From the NCBI RefSeq assembly GCF_019635155.1, contig NZ_JAHBZY010000012.1:36135-100134 (forward strand): DNA of 64,000 nt, given 5' to 3'. Of this stretch, positions 8,851 to 19,175 are shown one piece after another. Below the pieces are notes generated by a model that saw nothing but the letters and a program-made list of their open reading frames with translations, searched no databases and had not been told where the DNA came from. The DNA comes from Nitrosomonas sp. (GTDB lineage: Bacteria > Pseudomonadota > Gammaproteobacteria > Burkholderiales > Nitrosomonadaceae). The position numbers were made by a program, and so were the translations under genes. The first letter of the stretch is position 1. Each line of letters starts with the position of its first letter.

Positions 8851-9864
8851 ATGTCCCGTTCTATTAAATGCCGTTTCTTGGCTGCGTTTTTTTCTCTGTT
8901 TACACTCGTTGCTATTCATTCGGCTCATGCGGAGGAAGTGGTCGTTTATTCCGCGCGTATCGAGCAGTTGATTAAACCGATGTTCGATGCTTTTACCAAG
9001 GAAACCGGCATTAAAGTCAAATATACGACTGATAATGAAGGCGCATTGCTGGCTCGGCTCGAAGCTGAGGGGAAAAATACGCCGGCTGATATGTTGATTA
9101 CCGCCGATGCCGGTAATCTTTGGGCGGCAGCGCAGGCGGGACTGTTGAAACCGGTTAAATCGGATGTGCTGGAGAGCAATATTCCGGCGCATTTGCGTGA
9201 TCCCGCTAACGAATGGTTCGGCTTGTCGATCCGGGCGCGGACTTTGATTTATAACACCAAGAAAGTGAAACCTGAGGAGTTATCGACTTACGAAGATTTG
9301 GCGAATCCGAAATGGCGCAAGCGCTTATGTTTGCGCACGTCTAAAAAAGTCTATAACCAATCGCTGGTTGCGATGATGATTGCCGAACACGGCGAAGCCA
9401 AGACTGAAGAAATTGTAAAAGGCTGGGTGGCGAATCTGGCAACCGATCCTTTATCCGACGACACGCGCGCTTTGGAATTCGTGGCCGCCGGTAAATGCGA
9501 TGTCACGATCGTCAATACCTATTACTTTGGCCGGTTGATGAGTAAGGATCCCAAGTTACCGCTGGCGGTTTTCTGGCCTAATCAGAATAACGGTGGTGTG
9601 CATGTCAACATTTCCGGTGCCGGTGTGACGCGTTACGGCCGTAACGAAGCTGCTGCGATTAAGCTGCTGGAATTTTTATCGTCGGACAAAGCGCAAAATC
9701 TTTTTGCTGATGTGAACATGGAATATCCGGTCAATCCAAGGATTGCAGCGGATCCGTTTGTTGCATCATGGGGCGAATTTAAGCAGAATCCGATGAATCT
9801 GGCGAAAGCGGGTGAATTGCAAACAACTGCCGTAAAACTGATGGATCGCGCAGGTTATCGCTAA
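8851..9864 (+). CDS. fbpA: Iron(III) ABC transporter, periplasmic binding protein
   Basis: 337 residues. The start is supported by GGAAG six bases upstream. A signal peptide is cleaved near HAEEV (about residue 27). The mature protein begins VVVYSARIEQLIKPMFDAF, typical of the FbpA/FutA/AfuA ferric-binding family. The adjacent tyrosines Y224-Y225 (NTYYFGRL) correspond to the family's iron-coordinating Tyr pair. The C-terminus carries KLLEFLSSDKAQNLFADVNMEYPVNP. It captures Fe(III) in the periplasm for the permease and ATPase encoded next. A Fur-like box upstream predicts induction under iron limitation. Confidence 0.93.
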   Translation: MSRSIKCRFLAAFFSLFTLVAIHSAHAEEVVVYSARIEQLIKPMFDAFTKETGIKVKYTTDNEGALLARLEAEGKNTPADMLITADAGNLWAAAQAGLLKPVKSDVLESNIPAHLRDPANEWFGLSIRARTLIYNTKKVKPEELSTYEDLANPKWRKRLCLRTSKKVYNQSLVAMMIAEHGEAKTEEIVKGWVANLATDPLSDDTRALEFVAAGKCDVTIVNTYYFGRLMSKDPKLPLAVFWPNQNNGGVHVNISGAGVTRYGRNEAAAIKLLEFLSSDKAQNLFADVNMEYPVNPRIAADPFVASWGEFKQNPMNLAKAGELQTTAVKLMDRAGYR

Positions 9865-9902
9865 ACAATCGGCAATTCACCGCGTTATCAGCCAGTTGTA
9901 GC

Positions 9903-11567
9903 GTGTTCAATCATAATGTTTTTTCCGGTGAGAAGCTGGCCGCACTGTCTCCTCGCTATCGTTTTTTAACTTTTTGGCGCTTGGTGCCTTTTATTGCAGC
10001 CGCGTTGGTTTTGGCGCCGGTTGCTGTGGTTGTGTCGTCATTGCTGGCGCCTGCCGGTGATATCTGGCGGCATCTGCTTGAAACCACGCTACCCGATTTA
10101 CTGGTCAACACCTTTTGGCTCGCCGCAGGTGTGATCAGCGGTACCGCGGTGATTGGTATCGGTTTGGCTTGGTTTATTTCGGTTTATGAATTTCCCGGGC
10201 GGCGATTCTTCGCTTGGGCATTGTTGTTACCAATGGCAATGCCGGCCTACGTGACAGCCTTCGTCGCATTGGGTTTGTTTGATTTTACCGGGCCGGTGCA
10301 AACGGCGTTGCGCGCATGGTTGGATTCGGATTTGTCGTGGTTTCCGGATATCCGCGGTAGAGCGGGTGTGATCCTGGTGATGACATTGGCTTTTTATCCC
10401 TATGTCTATTTGCTGGCAAAAAATGCTTTTTTAAGTCAGGGCAAGCGTTCGTTGGAAGTCGCGCAATCTCTGGGTTTAAACAAAATACAAGGCTTTTTCA
10501 AAGTGGCGTTGCCGATGGCGCGCCCTTGGATAGCCGGTGGTTTGATGCTGGTGTTAATGGAAACACTGGCGGATTTTGGCACGGTGGCGGTGTTTAATTA
10601 CAATACTTTCACCACGGCTATTTACAAAGCATGGTTTAGCATGTTTTCCTTGCAAGCAGCTTCGCAACTTGCTTCTCTGTTGATTATTATCGTCTTTGTG
10701 GTGATTGTGCTGGAGCAGCAATTTCGTTCACGCATGCGTTATGCAGAATCCAAACGAAGCGCGCGCGGGCAACGCATCACGCTCAGCGGATGGCGCGGAG
10801 GATTGGTGAGTGGGTTTATGTTCAGCGTGCTGTTCTTGGCTTTTTTGTTACCAGTCTTGCAGTTAAGCTATTGGGCGGTCGATTCGTTGACGCATGATTA
10901 TGATTTTTCCCGCTATCTGGATTTTCTGTGGCGCTCGCTGTCGTTGTCCGGCATGGCGGCATTGTTGATTTGTACACTGGTGACTGCCATGGTCTACGCG
11001 GCGCGGCGCTATCCGAACGCTGCGACAAGAAATGCCGTGCGCGTTGCTACCATCGGCTATGCATTACCCGGTGCGGTTCTGGCGATCGGTGTTTATCTGC
11101 CGCTAACCTGGCTGGATGCGCAATTGAGTGAATTGGCGTTGAACTGGTTTCAGATCGATACCGGTCAGATTTTACAGGGCACGCTGATCGCCATGCTGGT
11201 AGCCTATATCATCCGCTTCATGGCGGTCAGTCACTATCCGATAGATAGCGCGATGCAGCGGATAACACCGAGCATTGATGAAGCGGCGATGAGTCTGAGC
11301 GTGCACGGTTGGGCTATGATCAAGAAAGTACACGTGCCGATCTTGAAACCGGGTATTTTTACCGCGGCTGCTCTGGTGTTTGTCGATGTCATGAAAGAGA
11401 TGCCGATCACGCTGATGACCCGGCCGTTCGGGTGGGATACGCTGGCGGTCCGTATTTACGAAATGACATCCGAAGGCCAGTGGGAGCAAGCGGCTTTTCC
11501 GGCTGTTACTTTGGTATTGGCGGGTTTAATACCGATTTTCTTATTGATGCGCCAAACTGAAAAGTAA
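9903..11567 (+). CDS. fbpB: Iron(III) ABC transporter, fused-dimer permease
   Basis: 554 residues from a GTG start. No earlier start is available because TAG lies just upstream. About twelve hydrophobic helices form two homologous halves, each with an EAA-type loop that contacts the ATPase: EVAQSLGLNKIQGFFKVALPMARPW at about 180-205 and EAAMSLSVHGWAMIKKVHVPILKPG at about 460-485. This tandem architecture is characteristic of FbpB/HitB ferric permeases. The gene lies 38 bp after the binding protein and 4 bp before the ATPase gene. Confidence 0.92.
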   Translation: MFNHNVFSGEKLAALSPRYRFLTFWRLVPFIAAALVLAPVAVVVSSLLAPAGDIWRHLLETTLPDLLVNTFWLAAGVISGTAVIGIGLAWFISVYEFPGRRFFAWALLLPMAMPAYVTAFVALGLFDFTGPVQTALRAWLDSDLSWFPDIRGRAGVILVMTLAFYPYVYLLAKNAFLSQGKRSLEVAQSLGLNKIQGFFKVALPMARPWIAGGLMLVLMETLADFGTVAVFNYNTFTTAIYKAWFSMFSLQAASQLASLLIIIVFVVIVLEQQFRSRMRYAESKRSARGQRITLSGWRGGLVSGFMFSVLFLAFLLPVLQLSYWAVDSLTHDYDFSRYLDFLWRSLSLSGMAALLICTLVTAMVYAARRYPNAATRNAVRVATIGYALPGAVLAIGVYLPLTWLDAQLSELALNWFQIDTGQILQGTLIAMLVAYIIRFMAVSHYPIDSAMQRITPSIDEAAMSLSVHGWAMIKKVHVPILKPGIFTAAALVFVDVMKEMPITLMTRPFGWDTLAVRIYEMTSEGQWEQAAFPAVTLVLAGLIPIFLLMRQTEK

Positions 11568-11571
11568 TCGT

Positions 11572-12627
11572 ATGGGTAACGTTCTGTTGCAGTTGAATCA
11601 TGTGCACCAGGCCTATGGGTCGCAGGCTGTGATTCAGGATTTGTCGCTGACCTTGCAACAGGGGCAAATCGGTTGCCTGCTGGGTCCGAGCGGGTGCGGA
11701 AAAACCACGGCGTTGCGCTGTATTGCCGGATTTGAACCGGTTTCTGATGGCGAGATTTTGCTGAATGGCGTGTGTGTCAGTAATCCGAAAGTCTTAGTGC
11801 CGCCGGAACGCAGGCGAATCGGCATGGTTTTTCAAGATTATGCGTTGTTTCCGCATCTCGATGTCGCGGCAAATATCGGTTTTGGCCTGCATCAGTTAAC
11901 CAAAAACGAACGCGAACAGCGTGTTGAAGAGTTGCTGCATGTTGTTCATCTCGCCACGGTCGCGAAAAAATATCCTCATGAGCTATCGGGTGGCCAGCAA
12001 CAACGCGTGGCGCTGGCGCGAGCGTTAGCGCCCAAGCCGGAGTTATTGCTACTGGACGAGCCTTTTTCCAATCTGGATGTCAGCTTGCGTGAACGCCTGA
12101 GCATGGAAGTTCGTGAAATTCTGAAGCATCAGAAGATAACCGCAATTTTGGTAACGCATGACCAAGCCGAAGCGTTTGCGATCGCGGATGAGATCGGCGT
12201 GATGAGCCACGGCGCAATGCAACAATGGGATACGGCTTTTAATTTATACCACCGTCCGGCCAATCGGTTTGTCGCTGATTTTATTGGTCAAGGAGCCTTT
12301 ATTACCGGCAAGGTGCGGAATTCACGGCAAATTGAAATCGAACTCGGGGTGATTGACGGTGAAATTCCGTTCCGCTGCGCAGCGGGTGATATCGTCGAGG
12401 TCTTGTTAAGACCGGATGATATTATCCACGATGATGCCAGTCCGTTACAGGCAATCATTATCAGCAAGACATTCCGAGGTGCGGAGATTTTGTATACCTT
12501 ACGTCTTGCCGGAGGCGCATGGATTCTGGCGTTGGTTCCCAGTCATCATAATCATCAAGTTGGTGAGAAAATCGGTATCAGACTTGAAACGCATCATCTG
12601 GTGGTTTTTCCGCAGCCGATATTGTGA
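11572..12627 (+). CDS. fbpC: Iron(III) ABC transporter, ATP-binding protein
   Basis: 351 residues. Walker A is GPSGCGKTT (about residues 38-46), the signature is LSGGQQQR, Walker B is LLLLDEPFSNLD and the switch His lies in LVTHDQAEA. A C-terminal TOBE-like regulatory domain (about 235-350) follows, as in FbpC/PotA-type ATPases. It powers import of ferric iron and is the last gene of the operon, followed by an intrinsic terminator. Confidence 0.93.
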   Translation: MGNVLLQLNHVHQAYGSQAVIQDLSLTLQQGQIGCLLGPSGCGKTTALRCIAGFEPVSDGEILLNGVCVSNPKVLVPPERRRIGMVFQDYALFPHLDVAANIGFGLHQLTKNEREQRVEELLHVVHLATVAKKYPHELSGGQQQRVALARALAPKPELLLLDEPFSNLDVSLRERLSMEVREILKHQKITAILVTHDQAEAFAIADEIGVMSHGAMQQWDTAFNLYHRPANRFVADFIGQGAFITGKVRNSRQIEIELGVIDGEIPFRCAAGDIVEVLLRPDDIIHDDASPLQAIIISKTFRGAEILYTLRLAGGAWILALVPSHHNHQVGEKIGIRLETHHLVVFPQPIL

Positions 12628-12692
12628 TTATCAGTCGGTTTCGTCAGAAATATCGACAATTTTGGCATATTTGATCACCAGATTGAATTTTT

Positions 12693-12714
12693 AAGGGGAA
12701 TCGCTTCCCTTTTT
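12693..12714 (+). terminator. Rho-independent terminator after the iron operon
   Basis: The stem AAGGGGAA (12693-12700), tetraloop TCGC and partner TTCCCTTT (12705-12712, one G-U pair) run into a T-rich end of five consecutive T at 12710-12714. It lies about 65 bp after the fbpC stop and ends the operon. Confidence 0.75.
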
Positions 12715-12853
12715 GCAAATTTTTCTATAGCATTGCCAATTCGTGTTAATACCTTTCTTTTATAGCTTTTTTCCAAGCAATCAAGTAAACCCATCTCAGC
12801 GATAATGGCTGAGTTAGCTATTCCTGAAACTAATAATTTAAAAGAGGATTTTT

Positions 12854-13180
12854 ATGAGTCAGCATATTCATTATGTAACCGATGCGAATTTTGAAGTGGA
12901 AGTTTTGCAATCGACAACTCCTGTATTAGTGGATTACTGGGCGGAGTGGTGCGGTCCTTGCAAGATGATAGCGCCGATTCTTGACGAGATTGCGAATGAA
13001 TACGGTGAACGCTTGAAGGTTGCCAAGCTTAATATAGATGAGAATCAATTGACGCCACCCAAATATGGCATTCGTGGAATTCCGACTTTGATGTTATTCA
13101 AGAACGGTAATATCGAGGCGACAAAGGTGGGAGCACTCTCTAAATCGCAGTTAACCGCGTTTATTGATAGCCATATTTAG
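12854..13180 (+). CDS. trxA: Thioredoxin 1
   Basis: 108 residues, the usual size. The active site WCGPCK is at residues 32-37 (C33 and C36), and the cis-proline motif [11 protein letters not shown] lies at about 75-85. The ribosome binding site AGAGGA is 5 bp upstream. It reduces protein disulfides in the cytoplasm. The neighbouring trxA-rho-rpmE order is common in betaproteobacteria. Confidence 0.97.
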   Translation: MSQHIHYVTDANFEVEVLQSTTPVLVDYWAEWCGPCKMIAPILDEIANEYGERLKVAKLNIDENQLTPPKYGIRGIPTLMLFKNGNIEATKVGALSKSQLTAFIDSHI

Positions 13181-13323
13181 TTCATTGAACGGAACGCAAC
13201 AATGAGTTTTGTGGGCTCGATGTAGGCCACGATCATAAATGATTCTCTCCCGTCTGTAATAGTTTTTCTTCCAGTACTTTTATCTTTTGATACGTAAATC
13301 CCCCTTTTTTTACGAGCTTTTTC

Positions 13324-14583
13324 ATGCGCTTATCTGATCTTAAAAACTTACATGTCACCGAATTAGTAAAAATGGCCATCGAAAACGAAATTGACGGGGC
13401 CAATCGAATGCGAAAGCAGGATTTGATTTTCGCGTTGCTGAAGAATCAAGCTAAAAAAGGCGAGAATATCTACGGACATGGAACTTTGGAAGTGCTCCAG
13501 GATGGCTTCGGTTTTTTACGTTCCCCGGATACTTCTTATTTAGCCGGCCCTGATGATATTTATATTTCTCCAAGCCAGATCCGGCGATTTAATTTGCATA
13601 CCGGAGATTCGATCGACGGTGAGATTCGTCCGCCGAAAGACGGCGAACGCTATTTCGCATTGGTCAAGGTGGATAAAGTCAATAACGAGCCGCCGGAAAA
13701 TTCCAAACAGAAAATTCTTTTTGAAAATCTGACGCCGCTTTTTCCGGATGAACGGTTGTTGCTGGAACGCGATATTAAAGCGGAAGAAAATATTACCGGC
13801 CGGATCATTGATTTGATTGCGCCCATCGGCAAAGGTCAGCGCGGTTTGCTGGTTGCCAGCCCCAAGTCCGGTAAAACCGTCATGCTGCAGCATATTGCGC
13901 ATGCCATTGCGGCCAATTATCCGGATGTGATCCTGATCGTATTGCTGATCGATGAGCGGCCCGAAGAGGTGACCGATATGATTCGCTCTGTCAGGGGCGA
14001 AGTGATTTCTTCGACGTTTGATGAGGCTGCGACACGGCATGTGCAGGTCGCTGAGATGGTCATCGAGAAAGCCAAGCGCCTGGTTGAGCATAAAAAGGAT
14101 GTGGTGATTTTGCTGGATTCGATTACCCGCTTGGCACGCGCCTATAACACCGTAGTGCCGGCTTCGGGCAAAGTATTAACCGGTGGTGTCGATGCCAACG
14201 CCTTGCAGCGGCCTAAGCGTTTTTTCGGTGCGGCCCGTAATGTTGAAGAAGGCGGTTCACTGACCATCATCGCTACTGCGCTAATCGATACCGGCTCGCG
14301 CATGGACGATGTGATTTATGAAGAATTCAAAGGCACCGGCAATATGGAGATCCATCTTGACCGGCGCATGGCTGAGAAACGCATTTATCCGGCGATCAAT
14401 GTCAACCGTTCCGGTACTCGCCGTGAAGAGTTATTGATTTCCCCCGAGGTATTACAAAAAATATGGGTATTGCGTAAATTACTGCATCCGATGGATGATA
14501 TGGATGCAATGTCGTTCTTGCTTGATAAGATCAAGGCGACGAAGAACAATTCGGATTTCTTTGACTCCATGCGGCGGGTGTGA
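13324..14583 (+). CDS. rho: Transcription termination factor Rho
   Basis: 419 residues, full length. The N-terminal Rho-N domain ([18 protein letters not shown]...) and the CSD-like RNA-binding domain with GFGFLRSP (about 60-70) precede the RecA-type ATPase. The P-loop SPKSGKT is at 179-185, with [10 protein letters not shown] and [13 protein letters not shown] downstream. The Q-loop and R-loop region ([20 protein letters not shown]) is intact. It acts as a hexameric RNA helicase that ends transcription. It follows trxA by 143 bp, and this leader may carry an autoregulatory site, as in other rho genes. Confidence 0.98.
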   Translation: MRLSDLKNLHVTELVKMAIENEIDGANRMRKQDLIFALLKNQAKKGENIYGHGTLEVLQDGFGFLRSPDTSYLAGPDDIYISPSQIRRFNLHTGDSIDGEIRPPKDGERYFALVKVDKVNNEPPENSKQKILFENLTPLFPDERLLLERDIKAEENITGRIIDLIAPIGKGQRGLLVASPKSGKTVMLQHIAHAIAANYPDVILIVLLIDERPEEVTDMIRSVRGEVISSTFDEAATRHVQVAEMVIEKAKRLVEHKKDVVILLDSITRLARAYNTVVPASGKVLTGGVDANALQRPKRFFGAARNVEEGGSLTIIATALIDTGSRMDDVIYEEFKGTGNMEIHLDRRMAEKRIYPAINVNRSGTRREELLISPEVLQKIWVLRKLLHPMDDMDAMSFLLDKIKATKNNSDFFDSMRRV

Positions 14584-14680
14584 GTTTGGATTGCTATAGT
14601 TGCACCAGTCTCCGCAATAAAGGATAATGCACGATTTTTTAATCTTCCCTTTTGGGGATTAATCATTGAGGAAGTAGTAA

Positions 14681-14890
14681 ATGAAAGCAGAAATTCATCC
14701 AGACTATCAAGAGATTACTGTTACTTGCAGTTGTGGAAATGTGTTTAAAACGCGCTCTACCATGAACAAACCTTTAAGTATCGAGGTATGTTCACAATGT
14801 CATCCGTTTTATACTGGAAAACAGAAAATTGTGGATACAGCCGGCAGGGTTGAGAAATTCCGCCAAAAATATGGCCAGGCGCGCAAGTAA
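14681..14890 (+). CDS. rpmE: 50S ribosomal protein L31, zinc-binding form
   Basis: 69 residues. Cysteines C16, C18, C37 and C40 (CSC...CSQC) mark the zinc-containing C+ type of bL31. The family pattern [20 protein letters not shown] and [26 protein letters not shown] is complete. GAGGAA upstream supports the start. Confidence 0.97.
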   Translation: MKAEIHPDYQEITVTCSCGNVFKTRSTMNKPLSIEVCSQCHPFYTGKQKIVDTAGRVEKFRQKYGQARK

Positions 14891-14906
14891 TTTCTATTTT
14901 TAATCA

Positions 14907-14926
14907 CCGCTGAATTAAATCAGCGG
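14907..14926. terminator. Hairpin between rpmE and the convergent cupin gene
   Basis: A perfect 7-bp stem CCGCTGA / TCAGCGG with a 6-nt loop lies in the 57-bp gap between two convergent genes. Neither strand has a strong T-run after it, so it is only a plausible bidirectional terminator. Confidence 0.45.
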
Positions 14927-14947
14927 AAACAGAGGTTGACTTCCCGT

Positions 14948-15256
14948 TTAATAATGGATGGCCAGCCAAATTGTTTCCTGATCGGGGTTTGTCCAAGAAA
15001 CCCGGTGTTTTTTATGAGAGGGGATGTTGATGAAGTCTCCCTCTTTGAGCTGTACCGATGTTTGATCGTCAAACGATAATACAGCTTGTCCTTTCAGAAT
15101 CATAACCCACTCGTTTTGCGCCTGATCATACCAAGGCGTCTGCTGACCTTTTGAAACGATGCGCTCAATTTTGATCGAATCATTTTCGATCAATGTCTCA
15201 AAAGCTTCACCGGATAAGTCGCTCGGAATCGCTGAAAAAATGTTTTGCAGTGCCAT
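14948..15256 (-). CDS. Cupin-domain protein
   Basis: 102 residues, a single small cupin barrel. The two cupin motifs are visible as WVMILKGQAVLSFDDQTSVQLKEGDFINIPSHKKHRV and a C-terminal SWTNPDQETIWLAIHY. Such proteins bind a metal or small molecule; the substrate cannot be read from the sequence. It is transcribed convergently to rpmE and divergently from the SDR gene. Confidence 0.85.
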   Translation of the reverse strand: MALQNIFSAIPSDLSGEAFETLIENDSIKIERIVSKGQQTPWYDQAQNEWVMILKGQAVLSFDDQTSVQLKEGDFINIPSHKKHRVSWTNPDQETIWLAIHY

Positions 15257-15350
15257 AAAATATTTACCCGAATTGCTGAATTAAAAGGCATCGGCGTATT
15301 GTATCCCGGTTTTTTCCGGAAAGATGAACAACTCATATTGAAAAAAACAA

Positions 15351-16166
15351 ATGATACAGCGAATTGCATTGGTGACCGGCGCCTCGAGCGGAATCGGTAA
15401 AGCGACTGCGGAATTGTTAGCGCAGCATGGCTATTACGTGTTTGCGATGGCGCGCCGGGAAGAGCAGCTGGAACAGATTCGGTCCGACCGTATCGAACCG
15501 CTCCCGTTGGATGTTACCGATATCGCGGCGGTCAATGCGGCAGTGGCGCATGCAATCGCAACCAGAGGCCGTATCGATGTGCTGGTGAATAATGCCGGTT
15601 ACGGTCAACTGGGTGCGCTCGAATGTGTTTCGATGGAGGCCGCACATCGCCAATTCGAAGTGAATGTATTCGGCTACGCCTATTTCATCCAGGCTGTCCT
15701 GCCACACATGCGCAAACAGCGCTCGGGGTGCATCGTCAATATCTCCTCGATCCTTGGAAAAGTATCATTGCCCGGTTTCGGTTGGTATGCTGCATCGAAA
15801 CATGCAGTTGAAGCATTATCGGAATCGCTGCGCGGCGAAGTCAAAGCACTAGGAATCGATGTCGTTGTTATCGCTCCCGGCCTGATTAAAACGGAATTTG
15901 CCGAGAAGGAATTTGCGCTGCTCGAGACCGTTAAGCACCCGCCAGTGTACCGCAAAATCGTCGATGGCCTGCATCTGCTTTTGGCCGGAGAACCGCAGGC
16001 CCCCAGCCCGGAGATCATCGCTAAGGCGATTCTGAAAGCAGTGACCCGATCAATCCCGCCTGTTCGGCATGCATTACCTTGGGACTCAAAAACCGCCGTG
16101 ATTTTCCGCTGGTTGCTGGGCGGACGGCTATTCGCCTGGGCGGTACGGAAACAGATGAAGATTTAG
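15351..16166 (+). CDS. Short-chain dehydrogenase/reductase
   Basis: 271 residues. The Rossmann motif TGASSGIGKA is at residues 8-17, NNAGYG near 83, the catalytic Ser in IVNISS, and Y146-x-x-x-K150 (YAASK). The length and C-terminal extension fit classical SDRs acting on lipids or steroids (DltE/17beta-HSD-like annotation is common). The substrate is unknown. It ends about 55 bp before the insertion sequence. Confidence 0.9.
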   Translation: MIQRIALVTGASSGIGKATAELLAQHGYYVFAMARREEQLEQIRSDRIEPLPLDVTDIAAVNAAVAHAIATRGRIDVLVNNAGYGQLGALECVSMEAAHRQFEVNVFGYAYFIQAVLPHMRKQRSGCIVNISSILGKVSLPGFGWYAASKHAVEALSESLRGEVKALGIDVVVIAPGLIKTEFAEKEFALLETVKHPPVYRKIVDGLHLLLAGEPQAPSPEIIAKAILKAVTRSIPPVRHALPWDSKTAVIFRWLLGGRLFAWAVRKQMKI

Positions 16167-16220
16167 AGTTTTTCCAATGGACAATCGAAGAACTGAATGA
16201 GAAAGATTGCAATATTCCAT

Positions 16221-17460
16221 GAGACCTTTGCAAAACTATCCACTTCTGCTGCAGATTCTTAAAAATCCGGCTCAATGTTGAAATTCTGGGGAATTTCGGT
16301 GAATTTTTTTGCAAAAACCAAGAGATAAAGACATTATTACGCCATTTCTTTATTAGAAGACACAACTAGCTTGTGGTTGTCGTGGTAGAAACCTCTCAAC
16401 ATACAATCTTGGTAACCTTTTCAGGTTATACGCCATAGCCTGCAGGATATGCCAGGCATGTACTTTGGCTCGACCGTAGTAACGTAGGATCTTGCTACCA
16501 AACCAGCGTGCCTGATTGCCAAAGGTACGTTCCACGACATACCGGGCTTGGGTAATCAAACGATTACGCTGTATTTGCTGCGCAGTCAGCGGTTTGTTCT
16601 TCAAGGACTTATCCTGAGCCATTTTTGATGCCGCGCGATCTCAAGGCTTCACGATGTTTCTGACTACAACAGGCTTTATCGAGCAGCGTTAGCAGCAACT
16701 TGCGTCATGGCAATTAGCGGCTGTTGTTTCAACGGCCATCACCAAACCATTGTGATCAACCAGCGTATGCTGTTTATAACCAAAAACCGACTGGCTGCCT
16801 TTCTTAACCCAACGTGCCTCAATATCGACACCAGGTTGAGTCACTGTAATGACCCGCGTGGATGTTTGTGCGTCTTGTTTCGTCATTCGCTCTTCGCGAT
16901 CACTAACTACTTCATAGGCAGACCGGGTCTTGGGCTTACGTGGGCTATGCGTGATGCTGGCGTCAACGTGACATCCAGTGGCTACAGTAACATTGAGCAG
17001 CTGAATTTGGTGATTGATTCGCTCCAATAAGCCATTCCACGTATGCGTTGCCGTCAAATGGGTTCTGAAACGTGACAGCACAGAATGATCCGGTACTTCA
17101 TCTTCCAGTGACAATCCTAGAAATCGCATCACGTACAAATTAGAATTAGCCATGTCTTCAACCGCTTCATCACTTAAACCACCATTCCAGATTCCTTCCA
17201 ACAGCATTTTGAAAAGCAGCAACCCAGGATAGGCAGGACACCCTGTTACGTTCGATGTCGATGCATAATGAACTGACATCGCCTTCTCTATCGAATCCCA
17301 GTCTATCAATTCATCGATTTGCTTCAAGAAATTCCCTTTCCGGGTTCGGCGGGTTACATCATGTTCAGAGAAACTCATTAGATTGGTTCAACACCATGAT
17401 TCAAAAACAAATTATATCATCTCGTTCAGCTAAGTCTGCTTTTGGTCGTGCAAAGGTCTC
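16221..17460 (-). mobile_element. IS5-family insertion sequence, 1240 bp, degenerate
   Basis: The ends are 12-bp perfect inverted repeats GAGACCTTTGCA at 16221-16232 and TGCAAAGGTCTC at 17449-17460. The body encodes one IS5-type transposase on the minus strand, broken by two frameshifts. No target-site duplication is obvious (flanks TTCCAT and GGTTTG). The right end lies inside the C-terminal region of a second transposase gene, so this element inserted into an older IS, with loss of the distal part of that IS. Confidence 0.85.
16353..17378 (-). pseudogene. IS5-family transposase, frameshifted
   Basis: Residues 1-229 read from ATG 17378 (MSFSEHDVTRRTRKGNFLKQ...) and include the IS5 DDE parts HVDASITHSPRK and KKGSQSVFGYKQHTLVDHNG. 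The frame stops after NCHDASCC near 16690. The next segment (LLLTLLDKACCSQKHREALRSRGIK) is in a second frame, and the C-terminus (MAQDKSLKNKPLTAQQIQRN..RYVVERTFG) is in a third frame from about 16625. One lost base near 16688 and one extra A in an A5 run near 16628 would restore a normal IS5 protein. As sequenced it is inactive. Confidence 0.85.
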
Positions 17461-18374
17461 GGTTTGTCATGCATGTTTTGATCACGGCTGACCACATCGA
17501 CGATTAAATTGCTTTTCGCGGTACTGGTAATTGATGCCTTACTGCCGTATTTGTATTGTTTGCGGTCTTTCCCTTTGGCAATACAGTATACTTGCGCCTC
17601 GTGCAATAAATAGATCTTGTTGGCATCTTTAGGCGATTGCTTTAGCATGCGCTCATGCAGCAGAAAATTCTGTTGGAAGCATTCGAACAAGCAGTGTTGT
17701 GGCAATTCCCGTATTAAGATACCCGCAATAGTTCTCAGTCGCTTGAGTGCACGTTTGGCCTTTGCTCTTTTGGTAACGTGACGAAAATGCCGGATGCCCA
17801 AGCGCAACGATTTGACTTCTTTGATGAACGTGTGTCGCTGCTGAATGTCATGCACTTCCGCCAGCTTGTTAAGCCGATTGATGATTTTGATCGCCAATTT
17901 GCTGTCAGTCGGATAGGTGATGTTTTTCTCTTGCACTGTCGTATCAATGTGTACCGTATCTTCCAGTGCAGCTTTTCCGTGTAAATCAACACTCACTCGG
18001 AAAATCCGATCAACACCTTCAGCGCCAATACGATCGTGAAAATGTACTAATTCTGTACTATGGCATGGCAATTGGTGCTGAAACCCTTTCATGCCGCAAA
18101 AAGCTTGATAGTAGTAAGGATTTTTCCATTGCAACACTATCGCTTCATCGCTCAGATTCTCCATTTGTTTGAGAATTAACAATTCAACCATCAACCGGAT
18201 CGGTTTGCTGGGAGCGCCAATCCCCTTCGTATAATGAACCGAAAATGCGTCATCAAACTCATGCCACGGCATTTCCGCCGCAAGACGCAATAATGGATCA
18301 GTAGCGTCGAGCTGCAATAAAAGATCCGTTTCAAACAAACTCGGTTGATGGAAAGTTTTACTTGGCGTGAGCAT
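17461..18374 (-). pseudogene. Second IS transposase (DUF772 type), C-terminus truncated
   Basis: The frame starts at 18374 (MLTPSKTFHQPSLFETDLLL) and carries the N-terminal transposase domain (KPIRLMVELLILKQMENLSDEAIVLQW), the DDE start VHIDTTVQEKNITYPTDSKL and KDANKIYLLHEAQVYCIAKGK..YKYGSKASI. It then runs through the inverted repeat of the adjoining IS at 17460, ending 21 bp inside it. The terminal part with the last catalytic Glu is missing, and no continuation is recognisable left of 16221. It is therefore a decayed copy. Confidence 0.8.
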
Positions 18375-19175
18375 CTGTAATCACCATTTCGGCCAGGAGA
18401 TTAACTGTAATTTCACTACCCCCTGGTCGATGCGATCAGCTTGTATAACAGTATATTTATTAACTATCAATTAGTTGTGTTGTTTTTCAAGGGCGACTAT
18501 TTAAACAGAATGGATTCAGACAGTCGGGTTGCTGCTATTTCATACTGCAATGCTTGTCGTTTGAGCTGCAGTAAATTCTTGTTTGTCTAAGCTACTCGGT
18601 GATTTTTCCGACTTGGATGAAGAATCAACTGATGCATGTTGCCCCGGCAACGACGTCTCTGCGCTGCTGTCGAAGTCGCATTCGATTTCGTTATCAATCA
18701 TTGTTTTGGATACGGATATCTTTGATATTATCGCCAAAGACGGCTTTAGCAATGTAATTTTAATAAATCATATTATGTGATCTCGAATAATTCTCATATA
18801 CCTTTAAAGTCATCAATACCTGCTATCTTAAAAACTTGTTCACGAGCAACTTCAATCAATTTGCTATTTGCATTCAAAGGGTTTTTTCATTGACTTTACC
18901 CCTTCTAGCTGCCAATATGTTCTGAAATACGTGACTGCAATAATGATTGCCGCGATCCTAATGGAATAATGGAAAATAAGTTTCAATTCTGGTCACTGTT
19001 TGGGTGGAGTCATCTTGAGCACATCCGTCACCAGGTGTGGTGTGGCTTTAGTTAAGAAATATGTTATTACGGGATAAGGTTAGTAGCGGGTATTGGGTTG
19101 CTCATGCGCTTTTCTTCGCATTAAATTACCCAAAATCTAGTATTCACGTATTGAATTGGCTATCGGACGGATGAA
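18375..19175. other. About 800 bp without a convincing gene
   Basis: This AT-rich stretch between the truncated transposase and murJ holds only short overlapping open frames on both strands (for example 18540-18752 minus from TTG and 18583-18780 plus) with no ribosome binding site or recognisable motif. It probably contains the outer end of the older IS and debris of an interrupted gene. I could not identify the terminal repeat. Confidence 0.6.

Noticed and set aside
18540-18780. Overlapping short frames after the IS remnants
   Set aside because: They lie opposite each other, have weak or TTG starts and no ribosome binding site or motif.
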